Part shown: one piece after another, positions 24,926-35,185 of the stretch
Numbering within the stretch: the first letter of the stretch is position 1
How the letters are laid out: each line of letters begins with the position of its first letter
Origin: Cacajao melanocephalus
Lineage: Eukaryota > Chordata > Mammalia > Primates > Pitheciidae
Assembly (NCBI GenBank): GCA_963573385.1
Contig: CAUYLG010041327.1
Span: 25,313 to 89,312, forward strand
Reading direction: 5' to 3'
Length of the DNA stretch: 64,000 nucleotides
The notes under the pieces: model-generated
The model's database searches: none
What the model was told of the DNA's origin: nothing
Seen by the model: only the letters and a program-made list of their open reading frames with translations
Made by a program: the position numbers and the translations under genes

Positions 24926-25434
24926 ATCAGAAAACCAACTTGCTCATTTACACTTGGGTGTTTTTCTACTATGTATGAAATGCCGATGTTTGTCATCCCA
25001 GGCTTCTCAAATGTTAGGTACCAAAAAAATCAAATGTATAATTAGATTCGATTTTACAAGTTTGGACGTGGAACAAAGACAGTAAGACAGTTTTAAAATA
25101 TTCATCTATGGTGTATCCCAAGAAATTCTCCATTTTGAATATTCTATATTCTTCAAAGAGTAAATATATTTAAGGACATGAAATCAATTTTTGCCTTTGT
25201 GTATATGGAACTAAAACCGCATTAGGCTCCAGTTACTTTTCAAAATTTAAGTACACCATACCTTTCCTGTTTGTACCTTTCTTATGCCATTGACAGGCAT
25301 AATTTCATCAGTTTTCATTATTCATTATATTTTCCATATTTATGGACATTTTTATTATGTACGTATCAATTTTGATACTATCAAAAATATGTAGAGAAAC
25401 ATTCATATAATAAATAAGCTCTTTCAAACTATAT
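24926..25434. other. Unannotated AT-rich sequence
   Basis: No repeat or gene recognised. Confidence 0.45.
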
Positions 25435-25724
25435 GGCCAGGTGCGATGGCTCATGCCTGTAATTCCAGCACTTTTGGAGGCCAAGGCAGGTAGATCTCCT
25501 AAGACTAGCCTGGCCAACATGGTGAAACCTCATCTCTACCAAATATACAAAAATTAGCCAGACGTGGTGGCGCGCACCTGTAATCTCAACTACTAGGGAG
25601 GCTGAGGCAGGAGAATTGTTTGAACTCTGGAGGCGGAGGTTGTAGCGAGCCAATATCCCACCACTGCACTCCAGCCTGTGCAACAGAGGAAGTCTCTGCC
25701 TCAAAAAAGACAAAAACAAAATAC
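25435..25724 (+). repeat. AluS-type Alu, plus strand, with internal deletion
   Basis: Begins GGCCAGGTGCGATGGCTCATGCC and ends in a CAAAAAAGACAAAAAC tail. About 20 bases are missing in the left arm: GATCTCCTAAGACTAGCCTGG replaces the usual 'gatcacctgaggtcaggagttcaagaccagcctgg'. The 99-codon minus-strand frame over it is a shadow. Confidence 0.93.
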
Positions 25725-25969
25725 CCAAAATATATTATAAATGGGTTACCTCTGGAAATCTATCAATTGTGGATTTGAATAAGCTTCAGATCTGATGGTG
25801 GTCCTTCCCAGAAATGGTTTTGTTACTTTTCTGTCAACTACAGAACCTAATTCACCATGATTATGTTGTCCTCTGTCCACTACTCATACATTCAAGATAA
25901 GATCTTCTATTCAAGGCCCAGGTATTAAGTGAGTTCAATCTCATTATACAAATAATGTATTCTATATCT
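25725..25969. other. Unannotated sequence
   Basis: No recognised features in about 245 bases between Alu and L1. Confidence 0.5.
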
Positions 25970-26651
25970 TATACAAAACTGTGTTAAAAACATAGAATAA
26001 ATAGGGAAAATTGCCATGTTCATTTGATGATGCTAGTATACAATCAACATCAAAACTGGATCAGAACAATACAACAAAATAAAAATTTTAGGTCAACTCC
26101 ACTGTTGCACAAAATGATCAACATCTGAATAAATAAAACACAGATCCTTCTCCAACAATGTATGTGAAAGCTCATCATAATGCATCATAATAAAAGCAAC
26201 AAATGCTTTGTAGTAAAAGTTGATCTCATAAATGCAATCAACCTAAGTTCACCTATTAATATTAATAAAATTCATCTAAATAGCAAATTAAATGAAAAAA
26301 TAAACTTAGGACATGTAGAGAAATCATAAGAATTAATAATTTTTTTTCTATTTCTAAAACTATCTTCGCAAACTAGAAATAGGCTGGAGCTCCCTTATAA
26401 GCAAAAGGTACATCTTACATAAAAAACTTACAGAAAATGTTAATGTATGTGGCTTTAGAACCATACCATTAAAGTCATTCACACACAGGCTGCTTGCTAT
26501 TAACTACTTAGTATTTAGCATCATATTGGAAATCTTAGCCAGTTCAGTAATACCAAAAATAGATAAATAAATAGGTAAATAAATAAGATAAATAAGAATT
26601 GGGGGAAAAAAGCATAAAAGCTGGTTATCATGTGCAGAGGATAAAATTGTA
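25970..26651 (+). mobile_element. Old L1 (L1M) ORF2 part, first segment
   Basis: Decayed L1 ORF2 reverse transcriptase region. Landmarks are AATAGGGAAAATTGCCATG, AGAACCATACC, GTATTTAGCATCATATTGGAAATCTTAGCCAG and an AAATAAATAGG run at 26560-26603. It is broken by many stops. The same element appears to continue at 28320-28959 and 29273-29700 after younger insertions. Confidence 0.6.
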
Positions 26652-26823
26652 TTAGGTTGGTGCAAATGTAACTGTGGTTTTTGTATTGTTGAAATTTGCT
26701 GTTTGATATTGGAATGCCTTCTTAAATAAATGTGGTTATGTTATACATCATTTTAATGTGCATTTCTAGCTTTATTTTTTTGGCTAATGACTTAATAGTT
26801 GCTGTTCATATTTATTTTAGACT

Positions 26824-27995
26824 ATGGAAATGATGTTAGACAAAAAAGCAAATTGAGCAGTTTTCTTATTTGAGTTCAAAATGGGTTAGAAAACAATGGA
26901 AACAACTTGCAACATCAACAAATTTGGCCCAGGAACCACTAACAGTTCTGTGGTGGTTCAAGAAGTTTTGCAAAGCAGACGAGAGCCTTGAAGATGAGCT
27001 GCTAGTGGGCCACCATTGGAAGTTGACATCTACCAATTTGGAGCAATCATTGAAGCTGATCCTCTTATAACTACATGAGAAATTGCCAAACTCAATGTCA
27101 ACCACTGTAACCTAAATGAAACTAAACGTTAGCCTTTTAAAGCTCCACTGGTAATATAGATTTGATCCATGTTTCTGTGATCCAATTCCACACCAGTTTT
27201 TATTGTAAATTTTATATGCACATACAAAATTGTGTGTATTTATAGAATTCAAGATTACTGGACATACACAATCGTTGTTAGGCATGTGAAGCAAATTGAA
27301 AAGGTAAAAAAGCTTGATAAGAGGGTGCCTCATGAGGTGAGCAAAAATTTTTAAAAATCTTCGTTTTGAAGTGTTGTCTTCTCTTATTCTACGCAACAAC
27401 AATGAACCATTTTTCAACTGGATTATGACATGCGACAAAAAGTGGATTTTATACAACAATCAGCAATGGCCAGCTCAGTGGTTGGACTAAGAAGAAGCTC
27501 CAACATACTTCCCAAAGCCAAATTTGAACCAAAAAAGTCATGGTCAATCTTTGGTGGTCTGCTGCCAGTCTGATCCACTACAGCTTTCTGATTCCCAGTG
27601 GAATCATTGCATCTGGGAAGTATGCTCAGGAAATCAATGAGATGTGCCAAAACTTGCAATACCTGCAGCCAGCATTGGTCAATGGAAACCGCCCACTTCT
27701 CCTCCATGACAACACCTGACTGCATGTCACACAACCAGTGCTTCAAAAGTTGAACTTATTGGGCTACAGAGTTTTGTCCCATCTGTCATGTTCACCGGAC
27801 CTCTTGCCAACTGACTACGACTTCTTTAAGCATCTCAACAATTTTTTGCAGGGAAAACACTTCCACAACCAGCAGGATGCAAAAACGCTTTCCAAGAGCT
27901 TGTCAAATCCCTAAGCATGGATTTTTACGCTACAGGAATAAACTCATTTCTCATTGGCAAAAATATGTTGATTGTAATGTTCCTATTTTGATTAA
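26824..27995 (+). pseudogene. Hsmar1 transposase pseudogene
   Basis: This is the decayed mariner transposase reading frame, which in the intact family is about 343 codons: an N-terminal helix-turn-helix DNA-binding part and a C-terminal DD34D catalytic domain that cuts and joins transposon ends in the nucleus. The ATG at 26824 lies at the family start. A +1 shift in the A-run creates an immediate stop. A later frame (26870-27070) keeps the recognisable WWFKKFCKADESLEDE motif. The catalytic Asp codons are still readable: D1 at 27434-27436 in a TCD context, D2 at 27708-27710 in HDN, D3 at 27813-27815 in TDYDFF. D2 and D3 remain exactly 35 codons apart, as in DD34D, but a TGA at 27717-27719 falls between them. 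The spacing from D1 to D2 is no longer in frame. The 156-base insertion at 27107-27262 also breaks the DNA-binding half. It is certainly inactive. Confidence 0.93.
27107..27262. repeat. 156-base insertion in the transposase, mosaic of two local sequences (copy B)
   Basis: Mariner homology stops at gtcaaccac and resumes at atcgttgttaggcatg. Between them, 27112-27206 resembles copy A at 24832-24925, and 27207-27262 resembles 28086-28147 just beyond the mariner's right end (shared blocks acatacaaaattg and ctggaca). No clear target-site duplication or poly(A) tail is visible. Confidence 0.75.
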
Positions 27996-28072
27996 TAAAG
28001 ATGTGTTTCAGTCTAGTTATAATGATTTAAAATTAGTGGTCTGAAACCGCAATTACTTTTGCACCAACCTAA

Positions 28073-28319
28073 TACCTATGTGGAGAAATTGTATATACAC
28101 ATACAAAATTGCATATATATGTAGAACTCGAGAATAGTGCTGGACACATGCATGCATTGCATGTATGCACACACACTATATCCATAGCTGTATCTGCATC
28201 TATCTATCTATACTTACATCTATGCCTATGTCTATATCTTAATCTCTATATAAACTCACCATGTATATGTGTGTGTATACATATACTTTCTTATACATCA
28301 TAAACATCTACTAAATATA
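28073..28319. repeat. TATG/TCTA low-complexity patch beside Hsmar1
   Basis: After the TA duplication comes a 60-base stretch similar to part of the insertion B, then a patch of ATGCATGC, CACACA, ATCTATCT and TATATG units (28140-28295). The 64-codon frame at 28109-28303 is an artefact of these units. Confidence 0.7.
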
Positions 28320-28959
28320 ATAAAGTAGTATCTTATTTACAATTCCAGCAATTTTTAAATTTATCTGAGATTAAATTTAACAAAAGCAGTACAAAAATGT
28401 AATAGAAAACAATGCAAAACTCTGTTGAAGGGTATGAAAAATCATATAGGAAGAGATTTGTTTTGCTCACAAATAGAATGATAGTATAAAGATGGCAATT
28501 TTACTACAATCTACACGTCTGATTCAGTTTCAATCAGTATCTTAAAAGACTTTTTATAGATACTTACAAACTTTCTATATTATTTAGCTCTTAGTAACCA
28601 AAACCCAACTTGAGTAGTAAATATTAAAAAAAAAAAATCCAAGAAAATTTCTAAGACCAAGGTGGGAGAATTTTTTCTTTAATGTGGAAAGACTGATTAT
28701 GGAGCTATGGTACTAAGGCATGTCGTATTAGTACAGGGATGTTCAAATTGAATGAAGATTCAGTTTTTAGACACAGATTCAAGCACATGTGGAGATTAGA
28801 TTTATGAAAAAACTGACATCATAAGCAATAGAGAAAAACAAGATAGCCAGTAATTAGTCCAGGCACAGTTAACTATTCAAATGTTTTTTTATATCAGGTT
28901 ACATAAATGCAAATAAATTCTAGATGAACAAAGTCATAAATATGAATAAGAGAACTTTA
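28320..28959 (+). mobile_element. Old L1 (L1M) ORF2 part, second segment
   Basis: L1 ORF2 continues: TTACAATTCCAGCAATT, AAATTTAACAAAAGCAGTACAAAAATG, GAGCTATGGTACTAAGGCATGTCGTATTAG, and AAGCACATGTGGAGATTAGATTTATG. Order and strand are consistent with one element that began near 25970. All frames are broken. Confidence 0.65.
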
Positions 28960-29272
28960 GGCCAGACATGGTGGCTCACACCTGTAATCCCAGCACTTTG
29001 GGAGGCTGAGGCAGATGGAATACTTGAGCCCAGGAGTTTGAAAACAGCCTGGGCAACCCTGTCTCTACAAAAATTAAAAAAATCAACTAGCATGGTGGCA
29101 TGCACCTGTGGTCCCAGTTACCTGGAAGGCTGAGATAAGAGGATCTCTTGAGCTGCAGGTGGAGGCTGCAGTGAGTGAAGACAGTGTCATAGCACTCCAG
29201 TCTGGGTGACAGAGCAAGGCCCTGTTTCAAAAAAAAAAAAAAAAACAGAAAGAAAGAAACAAAAATAAAAGA
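28960..29272 (+). repeat. AluJ nested in old L1
   Basis: Starts GGCCAGACATGGTGGCTCAC; the second arm has GAGCTGCAGGTGGAGGCTGCAGTGAG, diagnostic of J-type, and ends in an A17 tail with AGAAAGAAAG. L1 sequence follows on the other side. Frames over it are shadows. Confidence 0.93.
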
Positions 29273-29700
29273 AGACTTAAAATTTTATAAAAGAAAATTT
29301 GAAAATGTAGCTAAATGGATTATTTCAGAACTAATGTTAAGTGAAAATTAAAATTTATGGAAATACAGATAAAGTATCATCACATCACATATCAAATGAT
29401 TTAAAACACAGAAAACAGTACAAAATATTGACTATCAATATACATATATAATTTAAAAAATGAACATTAGCAAACTTCAGCATAGAACATTTGGGGTATG
29501 AGGAAATAGAAGTTAAAGGACCAGGAGGATCAAAAAAACTTCAGCTATATCTGTAATGTTTTACTTTAAAATAATATATAAGGCAAACGTAAGAATGTGT
29601 TGATTCCTGGTGGTGGGTATGTTGAGAAATGTTATATATTTTCTGTATGTTTGAAATATTTTATAAATTAAAAATAAGACTGAGAATTTTTAAAACCATA
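29273..29700 (+). mobile_element. Old L1 (L1M) 3' end, third segment
   Basis: The end carries TCCTGGTGGTGGGTATG and TTTTCTGTATGTTTGAAATATTTTATAA, which is the 3' UTR pattern of mid- to old-age L1M elements. This closes the element that began near 25970. Confidence 0.6.
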
Positions 29701-29968
29701 TGCTTATATAATTATATGTCCAACAACCATTTCATAAAATAAAAATTTAAAAAACAGCTCAATATTGTAAACAAAATCATTCCACTAGAAAACTTTATGA
29801 CATATGAATTTTAATGCTGATTTAATAATTATACTATCATTATAAATGTAAGAGCCCTCTACGTCATTAAAACAGAAGGCCAAAAGTTAAGTGATTAGGT
29901 CTAGATAAAAATTTCTAAATACACTCTGGATTTGTTCTTTTCATACCTTAAATATACATATGTACTAC
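29701..29968. other. Unannotated AT-rich spacer
   Basis: No recognised features. Confidence 0.5.
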
Positions 29969-30569
29969 TAATACAGGCGTTAAGAAGAAATCACTTAGAC
30001 ACATAGTAAGGGCACGGGAGTCCTTGGCAAGGCTTTTCTCTTAATGAAAAGTAGCCCTAAATAATTTTCTATCAAAGAGCAGCCTGCAAAGTCAAGCAGG
30101 AGACATGGAACAGCAAGCTGGGAGCTTGCACATGTGAATGCCAGCAAGAAATAAGGACTAGACATGTTCATGATGGTGCTTCCATCTTCCCTTCTCTTTG
30201 TCAGCCACATGTACAGTGAAGAGCAGAGAAGATGGCCTGGGTCAACTGGAAAGCTTGTTTGTATATTAATATTAGGATGGGGAGACCAGCCTTTCCTGGA
30301 CGCCATGTAAACGTCATACCTGATCAAACCAATCTGTGAACCCTACATAAATCAGACACCACCTCCTCAAACAGGACTATACAGTCTGGCACATCTGCTG
30401 CCAGCTGGTCCTTTCCACTCGGAGACTCCTTTCTCTCTATATAGAGAGAGCTGTTTCTCTTTCTCTTTTCTGCCTATTAAACTGCCTCTCCTAAACTCCT
30501 CATATGTGTGTCCATGTCCTAAATTTTCCTGGTGCACAATGACAAACCCCTGAGTATATACCTCAGACA
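29969..30569 (+). mobile_element. Class I ERV LTR, plus strand (LTR A)
   Basis: About 600 bases that align, in opposite orientation, with LTR B (30857-31500). Shared landmarks are atacaggcg at the start, AGTAAGGGCACGGGAGTCCTTGGCAAGG, AAAGAGCAGCCTG, and CTCAGACA at the end. It has R-region features: a CTATACAG box near 30386, an 18-base palindrome around TCTATATAGA, an ATTAAA poly(A) signal at 30476-30481, and TGTGTGTCCATGTCC in U5. There is no polypurine tract or internal sequence beside it, so it is probably a solo LTR. The group could be HERV-I/LTR10-like but I do not assign it. Confidence 0.75.
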
Positions 30570-30856
30570 ATGTAGCCACTTGACTGTTGGAAGACCTTTT
30601 TAAAATTCAGGTTCTGATATACTATGTCTGGGGTGAGGGGTGCTGACTTCTACATTACTAAGAAGCTCCAAAGTGATATAAAGTTGCTGATCATTGAACC
30701 ATGCTTTGAGTAGAAAAGCCATAGGTAATTTTGTTTTTACCAAATAATAAAACTGTATCTATTTGCAACTAATCTTAGTAAGATCTTTATGGGAAAATTG
30801 AGCAGAGTAATAGATTAGTAATTTATCAGGGCTGCCTCTTATTGATGCAGACTCAT
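30570..30856. other. Spacer between inverted ERV LTRs
   Basis: About 287 bases of unrecognised AT-rich sequence separating the 3' ends of two LTRs that point towards each other. Confidence 0.6.
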
Positions 30857-31500
30857 TGTCTGGGGTGATACCCGAGGTTTGTTGTCTCATGACCAAATAA
30901 ATCAAGAACATGAACACACAAGAAGTGAGGTTGAGTGGAAGTTTAATAGACGAAAGAAAGAATAGCTCTCTCTGCAGACAGAGGGGTCCCACATGGATTG
31001 CTGATCTGTGGCAAAATTCAAGGGGTTTTATAGATTCCTGGTGAGGAGGCAGGGTCTGAAGTATATAGGGAGCAAAATATTGGTTGGACCAGGTGTTCCA
31101 TTTGCATAGGGCACAAAAAATATTTAGGACTAGGAGTGCTGTTTGTGTAGGGCATGAGTTTCTGGCCATCCCCGCTCTAATCTTTTATTATGCAGATGGG
31201 TCCTCTGCCTGGCCTGTGCCATGTTGTACACTTGGTAACACACAGAAAAAGGGAAGATGGAGCCTCCGTGTTGGATATGTCTGGCCCCCAGGTGGGCCCT
31301 TTTCTATTGGCTCAGCTGCTGGCATTCCCCAGTGAAAGCTTCCAGTTTGCCTTTCTATATTTGTGGCTCAATTTTTCAGGCTGCTCTTTGTTAGAAAAAA
31401 AAAAAATTATTGGGCTGCTTTTTGTCAGAAGGGAAGCTTTGCAGAGGACTTATTTACCCTCACTGTATGCCTAAATAATTTCTTTCCAGCTCCTGTATCA
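30857..31500 (-). mobile_element. Class I ERV 3' LTR, minus strand (LTR B)
   Basis: Read on the minus strand it begins TGATACAGG directly after a polypurine tract and ends CCCCAGACA, matching LTR A. It retains the CTCGGGTATCACCCCAGACA U5 end. Since the env remnant lies just upstream on the same strand, this is the 3' LTR of a truncated provirus. Frames across it on both strands (30759-31169 minus, 31084-31335, 31190-31474 plus) are not genes. Confidence 0.8.
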
Positions 31501-31515
31501 TATTTCCCCCCCTCA
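31501..31515 (-). other. Retroviral polypurine tract
   Basis: On the minus strand: a run of seven G in a GAGGGGGGGAAATA context immediately before the LTR's TG. This is the site where plus-strand DNA synthesis starts in retroviruses, and it fixes the start of LTR B. Confidence 0.85.
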
Positions 31516-32460
31516 GGAGTGGAAATCCTAACTGCTGTTAGAGGGTGTTGGACAACGACTCTTTCTGGCCACTTCCTCCTGGAGAGGGACATCATGTGAA
31601 GAACAGCAGCTTCGGGTCCACCTGGAGTCAATCTAAGGGTCCTTGGAAGAAAGTCGTGTCCATGCTAGTTCTATGTACAACACCATTTGGAGTTGAATAG
31701 CTTCTAGATGAGAAGAGAGAAATAATACAAGAAGGTTTAGAATACAGATTTTGAATATGAGTATTAACATTACCACTATTAGTGGGGGTACCATAGGCCA
31801 TAACCATGACAGTGGAGTTTGATATCTGTTAGTCATTTCGATGGGTTGTAATACTGGTTGCTTCCACCAGATATCACTATGCTTTACCAGAAGCATTAAT
31901 AAAGAAGCAACATTTTTCTTTGAGTAAAACATACTTTCCTCCTTGACTTGCCGTTAGGAGATAATTTTAGGTCTAGGCCCTCTTTTATTATTTGCAATAA
32001 TATTGGGAGGAATACTTTGCTGAGTGACCAGAGTAACTTTAGTGTTAACTTTAGCTAAATCTTTCTGGTAATTATTAATCCTGTTATAAAGATGATAAGT
32101 AGGCAGCATATTACAGCAATTAGAACTTTCTGTCCAGAATGCCACATTGCAGGTGCCACAGTGTATAGTCCTGCTGCCAATAGTAAAGTGAGTGTAGCAA
32201 TCCTGCAAGTGTGGTGCAATAAATAATTTCCATCTAAAATTTTACTCACCAAGATATAGAATTTACCTTTGGGAGTCTGTGAAGTATCTCATGGATAATC
32301 AAAATCTCTCTGTAAATACACATCATAAAGAAGTTCTAATATACAGTGGTGAATCTCAAGAGGAAAAGTATAAATGAGTGAAAGTATCTGGTAAGGTAGG
32401 GGTGGGATTGAGTAGGAGAACTAGCCCTTGCTCATTTACTTATGTCCTAGACAAATTTAA
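31516..32460 (-). pseudogene. Class I ERV envelope remnant, 3' part, minus strand
   Basis: This is a broken internal region upstream of LTR B. A 99-codon frame (31633-31932) reads like the C-terminal part of a gammaretrovirus-type transmembrane subunit: a Trp- and Pro-containing lead-in, then a long hydrophobic anchor with a Cys (residues about 41-75), then a short polar cytoplasmic tail. Upstream, an 84-codon frame (31954-32208) holds several Cys residues and ends in a basic, Pro-containing stretch. A second frame (32055-32252) overlaps it. Stops and frame changes separate all pieces, and gag, pol and the 5' LTR are missing. The upstream limit is uncertain. No complete protein can be made. 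Old copies like this are common in primate genomes. Confidence 0.65.
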
Positions 32461-32679
32461 CAAATTTAAGTCAAGACAAAAACATAGTACAGACATTCAG
32501 ACAGAAAAAAATGCTAATTACCAAAATACAATAATCTAAGTTTTCTTAGATTTCTATCATGCTAAATGATTGAATGGTACATCACAAAATTTTCTTGAGT
32601 TATGATTGCTTACAATACAAAAACTTTGAGGTCCTATTTTAAGCTATTTGACATTTTAAATAGAATATATATTGTGATG
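32461..32679. other. Unannotated sequence with small hairpin
   Basis: Contains a perfect hairpin, AATCTAAG-TTTT-CTTAGATT, at 32533-32552; otherwise nothing recognised. Confidence 0.5.
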
Positions 32680-33460
32680 AAATGTAAATCAAAGCACATG
32701 TCTGGTAATTCTCAAAAGAGAGAGTTGACAGAGTTGTTAACCCCAGTACTATAAGATATAGAAAGGTAATTCATAAAAGAGGAAATATAATTAGCCACTC
32801 AACACAGGAAAAATGTGTGCCACCTCTCTCTCTAATAATCAAATAAATAAGACTTATATAATATGAAGTACATTGCCTTTATTCAATTGGCAATGATACA
32901 TTCTTTTCATTAATTATGAGTGTTAAAATTGCAATCATATGAGCTATAAATATTATAATTTAGCATAACCTTTTAGGAAATCAATTTTTGTTATGAATAA
33001 AAACATCTTAAGAGTTTATATCTTTTGAATCAATAAATTATTTCCTAGGACTCTATCCTAAGGAAATAATTAAAGAAGCCTCCACACATGCATATACATA
33101 AACATTCAGCAGAGATGATTTGTTATCACAAACAAAAACTTTTTAAATATCAAAGAATATGGGAGTGTTCAGTTAAATTATAATACAATAAGATAATTAG
33201 AAAATTATTTAAAACCATGTTTTTAAAGGAATATTTATAAAAATTGAAAGCCATCATGGTCTCCTAGTGGGAGAAAAATGACTACATAAATTCCTCATCT
33301 ATTATAATAGCACTTAAATATGTAAATGTGTAGGTATACATTTTAACAAGTGATCCTATGTATTAACATCAATTCTCTCTAGGCATAGAAGCATTTTTTA
33401 GATACTATTTTTATATTTTCCATATTATAAAAATAACATGTAAAGTAAGTTGGAAGAAAA
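32680..33460 (+). mobile_element. Old L1 (L1M) ORF2 end and 3' UTR, plus strand
   Basis: It opens with GAAATGTAAATCAAAGCACA (the L1 'gaaatgcaaatcaaaaccaca' site) and continues with TAGGACTCTATCCTAAGG, ACACATGCATATACATAAACATTCAGC and GTTCAGTTAAATTATAATACAATAAGA. Strongly decayed. Confidence 0.6.
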
Positions 33461-33500
33461 TAATAACTTAAAAAGAATAAATTTTGAAGAAGAAAAATTT

Positions 33501-33769
33501 CTACAGGGCACAGTGGCTCACACCTGTAATCCCAGCAATTTGAGGCAGGTGGATCACTTGAGGTTAGGAGTTAGATACCAGCCTAGCCAACATGGTGACA
33601 CCAGGTTTGTACTAAAAATACAAAGACTAGCCAGGAGTGGCATCATGGGCTTGTAATCCCAGCAACTTGGGAGGCATGAGACTTGATTGAACTGGGGAAG
33701 CAGAGGTTGCTGTGAGCAGAGATCATGCCACTGTACTCCAGCCTGGGTGACAGAGTGAGATTCTGTCTC

Positions 33770-33806
<37 letters not shown>

Positions 33807-33815
33807 AAGAAAAGG
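33501..33815 (+). repeat. AluS-type Alu with target-site duplication
   Basis: Full-length but damaged Alu (a deletion around AGCAATTTGAGGCAGG). Its A-tail has grown into AAAAG repeats. Direct repeats aagaaaaattt flank it (about 33490-33500 and 33816-33826). Confidence 0.92.
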
Positions 33816-33829
33816 AAGAAAAATTTTCT

Positions 33830-34164
33830 TAAAAAAAAAAGGAACTAAAATTATTGTTTTGAGAGGAAAAGTACTATATAGCCAAGACATTTTGAATTAA
33901 AAAAATTATATTCTTGTAAAAAATTTATTGGCAATTCTAAAATTTAGAAAAAATAGAAAAATGTACAGTCCATATATTTTCTTAAAAATTATTTTCTAGC
34001 TAACCAGAACACATATGTAAATTAATAATTTTGTGATAGAGAAAACTTATTTAAAAGTGAATAGTGGAAAGTCATAAAAATTGTTAGAGAGTTAAGTTTA
34101 TGTAATTATTATTGATATAGGCTTTAATACAAATTTTAAAACTTTCACAGAAGTGTTAAAAATG
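33830..34164. other. Unannotated very AT-rich sequence
   Basis: No repeat or gene recognised. Confidence 0.45.
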
Positions 34165-34250
34165 TATGTGCCTATGCAACAATCCTGCATTATCTATACA
34201 TGTACCTCAGAAACTAAAGTACAATTTACAAAAACTAAAATGATAATAAT
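34165..34250 (+). mobile_element. Short L1 3'-end fragment, plus strand
   Basis: GCCTATGCAACAATCCTGCATT, ATACATGTACCTCAGAAACTAAAG and AAATGATAATAATAATG (landmarks) match the last 80 bases and tail of primate-age L1 3' UTRs. Confidence 0.5.
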
Positions 34251-34714
34251 AATGTAATTATAATGCTTACCACTATACTCACAGATATCAGAGACTGAAT
34301 GTATAATATGTTTGCTAACACTATTTTCTGGTAAATATCACCAGCCAAAACAGGCAAAGTTTGTCAATTAGGCTTGTAGATTTCTGTTAAAATTCTTTAA
34401 GAAAACAACAACAAAAAACATACTACAGAGAGTACCAGTGTCAGAAATTGCAGGCAAAGACCTTGGTGTGCAGTGTTTTAAGATCAACTTTAATCCTCAA
34501 TCTGAAAGAAGTCACAGTGACAAATATGTACTGAGTGTTCTTATTTAATTCAAGATTTAAGTTCATTATTGAGACATTCGCAGTGTGGTAAAAACATAAA
34601 AAGTAAATAAAAATTGCTCCAGAAAAAAAATAAACACTACAGAAAGCTTCTACTAATCTGTTGGACTTTTCATTTAAAGTCCTTATATCCAAACAATAAA
34701 GCATTATATATTTA
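34251..34714. other. Unannotated sequence
   Basis: No recognised repeat or gene. The 87-codon minus-strand frame (34441-34704) has no motif. Confidence 0.45.
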
Positions 34715-34855
34715 ACTCCATTTTAGGAGCAAAGAATGAAATGATTTTTAATAACAGAAAATGATAATAATTTGGCAAAGCTATTTGTCAGTTTACAGTT
34801 TTTATGAACTCCAAAAGAGGTCATGGACCAGGTAGCATTAAAGTAATTTGAGAAA
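34715..34855. repeat. Unclassified local repeat, first copy
   Basis: It shares landmarks with 36622-36760: ttaggagca, aattTGGCAAAG, ccaaaagaggt/ccat. Identity is roughly 70%. The family is unknown to me; an LTR piece is possible. Confidence 0.55.
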
Positions 34856-35052
34856 AAATAAAAGCATGCTAAATACAAAGAAAACTCAAAAAATACTACA
34901 GTACAAAATGGAGTGCTTCAAATTACTCCTGAGTATTAGGATTTTAATAAGCAGAATTTTGAAGGTCTATTTAAAGAAATACTGTATCCATGGACTCTCC
35001 TAATCCTTCATCTAAAATATTAGATTTCGGTGGCCCATCCCAAGGCCACTGC
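34856..35052. other. Unannotated spacer
   Basis: No recognised features. Confidence 0.5.
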
Positions 35053-35185
35053 TTTATTTATTTATTTATTTATTTAATTTTAGATTCCAGGTTTGTTACA
35101 TGGGTATATTGTGTGATGCTGAGGTTTTGGTTTTTACTGAACCCGTCACCCTAACAGTGAACTTAGTACCCAGTTGGAATTGGAT
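35053..35185 (-). mobile_element. L1 3' UTR fragment, minus strand
   Basis: Starts with a (TTTA)n run (the antisense tail), then TTTAGATTCCAGGTTTGTTACATGGG, GTGTGATGCTGAGGTTTTGG and GAACCCGTCACCCTAACAGTGAAC, the antisense 3' UTR of L1MA/L1P elements. A very short, 5'-truncated insertion. Confidence 0.8.

Larger units (their letters stand above)
26652..28072 (+). mobile_element. Hsmar1 mariner DNA transposon with internal insertion
   Basis: A near-complete mariner. It begins TTAGGTTGGTGCAAATGTAA and ends CAATTACTTTTGCACCAACC TAA, so both inverted terminal repeats survive, flanked by the TA target duplication (26650-26651 and 28073-28074). It is 1421 bases against about 1287 for the Hsmar1 consensus; the excess is a roughly 156-base insertion at about 27107-27262. 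It sits in an older L1. Hsmar1 spread in early anthropoid primates, and its relative in SETMAR is a domesticated copy. Confidence 0.95.

Noticed and set aside
31084..31599. Plus-strand frames of 78-94 codons within the ERV LTR
   Set aside because: They lie antisense to a minus-strand LTR and share sequence with it; no protein family.
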